The notes below the pieces were generated by a model. That model saw only the letters and a program-made list of their open reading frames with translations, had not been told where the DNA came from and searched no databases. This document shows, piece by piece, positions 57,630 through 64,000 of a stretch of DNA of 64,000 bases. The stretch is from contig CM059583.1 of assembly GCA_030407085.1 (NCBI GenBank), forward strand, positions 85,850,001-85,914,000. The letters run 5' to 3'. The DNA comes from Trichopria drosophilae. Its lineage: Eukaryota > Arthropoda > Insecta > Hymenoptera > Diapriidae. The position numbers and the translations under genes were made by a program. Each line of letters opens with the position of its first letter. The stretch's first letter is position 1.

Positions 57630-59061
57630 CAAGGTGATCCAAAAGTATGGAAACGGCCAAATATCTGAGCGGGAGTGCATTTTCTGGGAAAATGTTAAAT
57701 ACAAAAGTTGAAGGAGTTTTCCTCGGCTATTTAATGGTACCATTGAAATTGACCTTGAACATGGCCTTGAAGGTTATTCCAAAGTCAAGTTTATTTTTTC
57801 AAATGGAAACCCCTATATGACGCTGAAGCTAGCAGCAGATTCGCAGCAGCGGATTCAAGAAAAGTGTGGAAATGGATAATGTCTTATTAAAAATTACTTG
57901 TATTTAAACATTTTTAGACAAATTTTATACAAATAATTAGTTTTTGGCAATTTTAGTGGCTGAAAACCATAGTTTTTTCGAATCCGCTGCTGCGAATCTC
58001 CTGCTAGCTTCAGCGTCATAACCCCTATTTGTTTTTCATGGAGTCAGAAAGAGCACAAAATTTTACGTCCGAATATGATATGGTCGATTTTTCCGGCAAG
58101 GTCATTTCAAGGTCAAACTTAAAACTCCCGGAACTGCGAATTAACTCAGCGGGAGTGCATTTTCGGGGAAAATATTAAATACAAAAGTTGAAGGATTTTT
58201 CCTGGCTATTTAATATCATTGAAATTGTCCTTGAATGTTATTCCAAGGTCAAGTTAATTTTTTTAAAATGGAAACCGCACGTACGAAAACGGCGAAATAA
58301 CTTTGGAGGAGTGCACTTTGGGGAAAACATTTTCAGACAGGTTTTAGGTTTTCTTCTTCGCTATTCAATCATGATTTTAGATCTGAACTTGAATGTGACT
58401 TTCAATATCATTTTAGGGTCGAGTATAATTGTTTACATAGAAGCACATATTTTTGATAACAGGAATAGAAAGAGCGGCAAATTTGCCGTCCGGATATGAG
58501 ATTGATCATGGCCCGGACCACGCACTTGAAGGTCAAGTTAACTTTGGCAGTGGAAATTCCTGTAAATTTCGCAGTAAATTGGTATCTGAGGGTTTCGAGG
58601 TCACTCATTACGTATGTGAAGTCTATTTTCTAAAAAACATAATCGATGGAGATTGAAAAATATCGAAGGTGATTCAAACGATGGAAAAATATCGAGATAG
58701 ATCAGAAAAGATCGAAAAAGATCGGTAAAGTTCGATAGAATACAGCTAGAGGAAATAAAATAAATTGATAATTAATTTATTTTCTTGCAACTAACAGTTA
58801 GTCTACGGCGGCCGGCGACTAGCTGTTCTTTTCCTTCTGCTCGGCACACTATTCGGACGTAATATCTTGTGCTCTTTCCAAATCCACGAAAAAAGTGGAG
58901 GTCTCCATTTAAAAAAATATACTTGACCTTGGAATAACCTTCAAGGTCATGTACAAGGACAATTTCAATGATACCATTAAATAGCCGGGGAAAAATCCTT
59001 TTGCACTTAATATTTTCGCCGCTGTGATATTTAGCCGCATCCACACTTTTGGATCATCCTG
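57630..59061. mobile_element. Tc1/mariner-like non-autonomous element, 1.43 kb
   Basis: Left CAAGGTGATCCAAAAGTATG and right, inverted, CAGGATGATCCAAAAGTGTG, with TA at 57628-57629 and 59062-59063. The arms continue as a long imperfect inverted repeat with ttgaccttg, aaggttattcca and ccatttaaa words. Related internal units recur at about 57664, 58145 and 58308, and an outside fragment lies at 60480-60710. No transposase frame. Confidence 0.75.
57817..58019. mobile_element. 203-bp MITE with 9-bp duplication (Mutator-like size)
   Basis: The 41-bp ends starting ATGACGCTGAAGCTAGCAGC are inverted at 57979-58019 with about two mismatches. AACCCCTAT flanks both sides (57808-57816 and 58020-58028). 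Nested in the TA element. Nine-bp duplications are typical of Mutator-like elements. Confidence 0.8.
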
Positions 59062-59241
59062 TATAGGTGTAATCTAAGAACCGTGAGATGCTTCTACTGT
59101 CACCCCCACCACTTTTAATCTCGTATTTCACGTTTTTCGATTTTAAATTATATAGATCATAATCGATTTTTCGATTGAAAAATTCGGAAAAAATACTACG
59201 TACACATTGAATCTTGAAAGTGGGATTTAAAGTCGGATGGG

Positions 59242-59691
59242 GTGAGTGGATCGGTATTAAACTGGTTCACTCATTTAAAGCTCGTGCCCGGTTCGGCTGC
59301 CCATGATGATCTGTGGGCCGAACTATCGGCGGAAAATTGGGAGCTACATCCTGCTACGACTTGTCAAGTCTTTGCCACGAATGCACGAAACAGAGATCTA
59401 AATCGTTACATCAATTCTGTAAACATTCAGTTGCCTTTGCTCGGACAATTTTCTGGTGGATTTATTGGTCGTTATCCTTCGCGTTGTAATTTAGTTTTTA
59501 CGCGTTTAAAAATGCAGCTTAGGACTGCTACTATTTTTTCACGGGCGATTTTAATTGGCAATATTCTCCATCCATATAATCCATCAGAGATTTGTACTGT
59601 GTATAACTTGGGTACGGAGGAGACACTAATCCACATACTTTGTGAGTGTCTCTTATCTCGTCCATCTAGGGTTAAATTGTTAAGGGGTTAC
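59242..59691 (+). pseudogene. LINE ORF2 C-terminal remnant
   Basis: The frame VLNWFTHLKLVPGSAAHDDLW, then GGFIGRYPSRCNLVFTRLKM, leads to ICTVYNLGTEETLIHILCEC and RPSR. Cys-x3-(Asn)..GTEETxxHxxxxC resembles the zinc knuckle near the end of non-LTR reverse transcriptase proteins, although the second Cys seems lost (Asn). Reverse transcriptase and endonuclease domains are absent upstream, consistent with 5' truncation. No poly(A) tail identified; coding similarity fades near 59691. Confidence 0.6.
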
Positions 59692-61111
59692 ACCACCCTG
59701 AAATTTAAAAAAAATCTTTTTTTTTTCTACATAATTTCGATGCCTATGTTCTTACGGTCATTTTAAGACGTCGGGTTTAAAAATATCTCATCATTTGTGG
59801 ATTTTACAGTCTGGCGCTTCCCAATAACCTTAGCTCTTTGAATCGTTCTGATTTTGAATCGTTGTGATTTCCGAAGTTTCATAGAATATATCCTCCAGGT
59901 GTAAATTCCTTCCCAAAATATCCGCTCCCCTCCCCTCTTCCTATTTTGCACCTGCTTGTCAGAAACGAAAACTGTCATTCTGTACTCTTTTATCTTCTTT
60001 TACGTTTTTCTCAAAACTACATTTTTTGGAGCGGTGTACATGATTTCTCAAAAACTACTCGAACGATTCTCTTCAGAATTTGTACACAGCTTCTCTATAA
60101 TATTCTCTATGGCATGACGTAGGATTTTTTCGAGATAATTTTTTTTGAAAAAGTTATGCATTTTGAAGACGGTTCTTGTTTAATAAATTGTTTAAAAAAT
60201 TTGTGCTACAATTTTTGAATCGGATTCGCGTTTGGTACACTTTCAACTAATTTTCTGTAAATTTACAAGGCTCTAGTAAAATCGCAACTAGGCAGCAGGT
60301 CTAATTGTTTATACGAAGTCGGTTATTGCTTGTTAACTATTGTTTAAAAAATTTGTGCCACAATTTTTGAATCGAATTCGTGTTTGGTACACTTGCAACT
60401 AATTTTCTGTAAAAATCCTTAAAATTTGAAAGTATTGAACATTTTCCACAAAAATACCCTCTCGCTGAGTTAGTTCGCCGTTACGTTTCACTTTCAAATG
60501 ACCTTGACTATAATATCGTAACATTTTGTGCTCTTTCCAAATCCACGAAAAAAGTAGAGCTTTCCATTTAAAAAAACAAACTTGACCTTGAAATAACCTT
60601 CAAGGTCTTGTTCAAGGCTAAATTCAATATTGCCATTAAATCGCCACGGAAAAATCCTTCAACTTTTGTCTGAAACATTTTCCTCGAAAATGCACTCCCG
60701 CTGAGTCTGGTTAGTCTGGTAAAACAGTCTGGTTATTATCGCGACATGTTTATTACTTTTTTTTTTTAAATGCAATACGATGCTTTTTTTTGTTATGGGA
60801 ATCATATATTTCTCTTATCATGATCGTTTTAGTGGATACATGGCGTTATAATCATCGAAATTAAAATTATGCTTGAGTGTTAAACTGGTTCAAATATTAA
60901 AAATTTAGTACGAATTTCTTACATTAAGTGCAGTCAAATCACGAAATCTTGTGAGTCTCAATAAATAAAGTATGTGATCCTGCTGAAAAAGATGCACGTA
61001 CGCAAAATCGTCGTTTGCGTTGAAGGTAACACACAGAATAAACATTAGAAATTTCTATTTGCGTGTGATAGAACTTTCAAGTTTTTCACGAATATTTCGT
61101 ACAATATTTCG
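59692..61111. other. AT-rich DNA with repeat fragments
   Basis: 60190-60262 and 60344-60418 are direct repeats (both contain cacaatttttgaatcg with one change, and caactaattttctgtaaa). 60480-60710 is a fragment of the element at 57630-59061, in the orientation of its right arm. No gene. Confidence 0.6.
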
Positions 61112-62060
61112 TTAACAGATGGCAACATTCGTGTTTCGATGGCGGATCGAAATCTAAAAACTTACTTGATTGAACTGAAACTGGGTACTAGGGTTTTTCG
61201 AGGTCGCTGAGTACGATTCTTACCTGACAATGAGATTTGCAAAATTCAAAATGTCGTAATTCAAGATCCTGGATCGAAATGTAAAAACTTACTTGATCGA
61301 GCTGAAACTGGGTACCTGGTGGTTTTTGGGGTCGCTGATAACGATTCTGGCATCAGATTTGCAAAATACAAAATGGCGGATCCAAAATGGCAGATAGAAA
61401 TCTAAAAACTTACTTGATCCAACTGAAACTGGGTACCCGAGCGTTTTTGAGGTCGCTGATTACGAATGCGGTCTCAGATTTGCAAAATGCAAAATGGCGG
61501 ATCGAAATGTAAAAACTTGCTTGATCCAACTGAAACTGGATACCCGCGGGTTATTGAGGTCGATGATTACGATTCTGGCCTCATATTTGCAAAATTCAAA
61601 ATATCGGCTCCAAGATGGCGGATTGAAATGTAAAAACTTACTTGATAGAACTTACACTTGGTCCCCAGGGGTTTTCGAGGTCGCTGCGTACGATTCTTGC
61701 CTGAGGTTTGCAAAATTCAAAATGTCGGAATTGAAGATGGCGGATGGAAATGTAAAAAGTTACGTTATCCTACTGTAATTGGGTACTCAGGTGATTGTGG
61801 GGTCGCTGATTACGATGGCGGCATCAGATTTGCAAAATTCAAAATATCGTCTCCAAGATGGTGGATCAAAATGTAAAAACTTACTTGATCGAACTCAAAC
61901 TGAGTACTCGGTGGATTTCGCGGTCGCTGATTACGATTGCAGCCTGAGATTTGCAAAGTTCCAAATATCGGCTCCAATATGGCGGATCGAAATATAAAAA
62001 CTTACTTGATCCAACTGAAACTGGGTACTCGGGGTTTTTTGCCATCGCTGATTACGATTC
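61112..62060. repeat. About 121-bp tandem repeat, eight units
   Basis: The landmark gaaat(c/g)taaaaacttac recurs near 61149, 61276, 61397, 61504, 61625, 61747, 61867 and 61989. The unit also contains ctgaaactgggtac, ggtcgctgattacgattctg and tcagatttgcaaaattcaaa. Open frames across it are by-products. Confidence 0.9.
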
Positions 62061-62064
62061 TGGC

Positions 62065-62550
62065 CTCAGTGCTGACAATGATGATGATGGTAATGTGAAT
62101 AATGATGGTGGTGACGATGGTGATGATGATGACGAAGATGATGACGATGACGATTGCTGTGACGCTGTGGATGTCGATGACGTTATTGATGCTGATGGTG
62201 GTGATGCTAATAACTCTGACGAAGATTATAATGATGATGATAATAAAGTCGATGACGGCCATGATGACAGGGGTAATGACGACAACGACAGTGATAACAA
62301 TGATGATGGTGATGATAATGACGATGTTGATAGTGGTAATTATTATGGTGGTGATGATGATGACAGTCATGATAATGGCGGCGATGATTATGGCGATGGT
62401 GATAATGGTGATGGTGATGATAGTGGTGGTGAGCACGATAAAGACAATGATGGCGTTGGTGGAAATGATGATATTTAGGATGATGATGACGATGGTGTTT
62501 GTTAGTGATGATGATGATAGTAATGATGGTGAGAATGGTGATAGTAATGA
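62065..62550. repeat. GAT/GGT/AAT-type trinucleotide microsatellite
   Basis: About 480 bp of degenerate gatgatgg/taatgatg units. It gives long Asp-rich frames on + and Ile-rich frames on -, which are not genes. Confidence 0.95.
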
Positions 62551-62637
62551 CCATGATTTATTTTATCAGTGGAGACTTTCGAAATTCGCTGTGTATAAAA
62601 ATATCGTATGTTACATTATTACACGTGCAAAAGTGTG

Positions 62638-63052
62638 TAAGGGCCCTCGATCCTGACCGGAGGAGGTCAAATATCGAGAACGGTTTTAAACGGTCACAGC
62701 ATTTTTTTTTAACTAAAATATTCTTTAACTTATTGGCCTCCGAATTAGTGATTTTTGATCGATTCTGTCACTGGGAAGCATTAGAAAATAAATGGAGAAG
62801 TTATGAATAGGAACTTCGAATTACAAGTTATATGAGAAGTTCTCAAACCTGACATTTAATTCATCATATCTCCATTTATTTTCTAATACTTTCCAGCGAC
62901 AAAATGTATAAAAAGTCAGTAATTCGGTGGCCAATAAGTGAACGAATATTTCTGTTGAAAAAATGATCTGAAAAGTTGTTCGTAATTCTTAAAAATCAGC
63001 GCAAATCGTTTTCAATTTTTGCCCGCTTCCGGTCATGCTCGAGGGCCCCTTA
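62638..63052. repeat. Inverted repeat core of the terminal palindrome
   Basis: 62638-62830 pairs with 62850-63052: agggccctcgatcctgaccgg with ccggtcatgctcgagggcc, and attagaaaataaatggaga with its inverse at 62870-62890. Confidence 0.8.
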
Positions 63053-63252
63053 ACGAGTGTGGCTTATCAGTCTAGCTTTGTTGGGGCCGGAAATGCCTCA
63101 CCGATTAAAACCGCCTTATTTACATTTGTTTTATAATACACTAATGACATAGTCCGAAATGTCTGCAAGTGAAGTAGATTTTTGTTTGGGATCCTGAAGA
63201 GTTACCTCGGTCAAAATTTGTCAAACCTACGCAGTCAAAACTCTGCAATAGG

Positions 63253-63440
63253 ATGATGATGATGACGATAATGATAATGATGATAACGATGACCATCATC
63301 ATCACCATCATCACCATTATCATTGTCTCCGTCATCGTTATTCTCATCATCACTATTGTCTTCGTCATTATCATCATCAACATCATTGTCATCATTATCG
63401 TCATCAACATCACGGCCGTCGTCATCATTATTGCAACAAC
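63253..63440. repeat. GAT/ATC trinucleotide microsatellite, mirror of 62065-62550
   Basis: Begins gatgatgatgacgataatg and switches near 63290 to catcatcatc-type units, the inverse of the left-hand tract. Confidence 0.92.
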
Positions 63441-63584
63441 ATACATTAAGTATAATCGAAAATAATGTGCTATACTTAAATATTCACCAAAAGTTTGATC
63501 GTAGGTCAACGGGTTTCTAAAGAATGTTTTGTATTAGCGTTATTCTTTCACCAAAAAATTAATAGTTGTAGATCATGTAAGTTT

Positions 63585-64000
63585 TCACATTTCGATCCGC
63601 TATCTTGGAGCCGATATTTTGAATTTTGTAAATCTGAGGACAGAATCGCAATTAGCGATCTCAAAAATCCGCGGGTGCCCACTTTCAGTTGGATCAAGTA
63701 AGTTTTTACATTTCGATCTGCCATTTTGGGTCCGCCATTTTGCAATTTGCAAATCTGATGCCAGAATCGTGATCATCGACCGCAAAAACCCCCGAGTACC
63801 CAGTTTCAGTTGGATCAAGAAAGTTTTTATATCTCTATCCGCCATCTTGGATCCGCCATTTTACATTTTGCAAATCTAAGGCCGCAATCGTAATCAGCGA
63901 CTCTGAAATCCGCCGACTACCCAGTTTCAGTTGTATCAAGTAAATTTGAACATTTCCGTCCGCCATATTGCATCCGACATTTTGCATTTTGCAAATCTGT
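63585..64000. repeat. About 121-bp tandem repeat, inverted relative to 61112-62060, runs off the end
   Basis: At least three units in reverse orientation; aagtttttacatttcgatc-like landmarks and ccgccattttgcaatttgca recur. This is the right arm of the palindrome, cut by the window edge. Confidence 0.88.

Noticed and set aside
61494..62060. Frames repeating a KCKNLLDPT-like peptide
   Set aside because: Also generated by the 121-bp tandem repeat.
62002..62656. Long Asp-rich or Met/Ile-rich frames across the GAT tract
   Set aside because: They are produced by the trinucleotide microsatellite in all frames and both strands; no non-repetitive coding part.
1..64000. CRISPR array or bacterial operon
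   Set aside because: Tandem repeats lack unique spacers between constant short repeats, and genes have spliceosomal introns.

Overview
The window looks like insect nuclear DNA. The base composition is AT-rich, genes are split by short introns with GT..AG borders, and there are eukaryotic transposon families (PIF/Harbinger, piggyBac, BEL/Pao, R1-clade LINE, tRNA-derived SINEs). The protein style and repeat load suggest Hymenoptera, perhaps an ant; that is inference. I see no convincing host gene, no rRNA, no functional tRNA and no CRISPR. Nearly everything identifiable is mobile or satellite DNA, much of it nested.

1-11 kb: a non-coding LTR retrotransposon on the minus strand (LTRs, PBS and PPT all visible) sits in one arm of an older inverted repeat. 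Its 3' LTR is split by a 3.15 kb Sola-like DNA transposon with a spliced, twice-frameshifted transposase gene. The 5' LTR preserves the empty site, so the 4-bp target duplication can be read directly. 11-20 kb: AT-rich DNA with three foldback palindromes and a GC-rich, 3'-truncated R1-clade LINE that retains ORF1.

20.2-28.6 kb: a TIR element, then a complete 7.58 kb PIF/Harbinger transposon (TIRs plus TGA duplication). It carries the two convergent genes usual for the superfamily: a spliced zinc-finger/MADF protein on + and a DDE transposase on -. A short BEL/Pao element lies in an intron of the first, and a 563-bp insertion with a 16-bp duplication splits the second. 28.6-32.8 kb: a decayed ISL2EU-like pair, a YqaJ-type nuclease (+) facing a DDE transposase (-), the latter split by a tRNA-derived SINE. 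32.8-36 kb: a decayed unnamed transposon protein (+), interrupted by an element whose ends carry 10-bp-periodic CGTACG arrays; a shorter second copy lies at 37.35-38.41 kb.

36.6-41.6 kb: a foldback structure whose arms contain about 122-bp tandem repeats, enclosing a dead piggyBac transposase gene. 41.6-43.7 kb: a 146-147-bp satellite interrupted by a GC-rich block with five TCAGC hairpins. 45.3-51.6 kb: a nested palindrome containing TA-flanked elements. 53.6-60 kb: small TIR elements, a tRNA-like sequence, one unidentified ORF and the tail of a LINE ORF2. 61.1-64 kb: a large palindrome with about 121-bp tandem repeats and GAT-type microsatellites, running off the end.

The genes do not form a pathway. 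Their relations are evolutionary: partner genes of single transposons, and successive insertions whose order can be read from target duplications.
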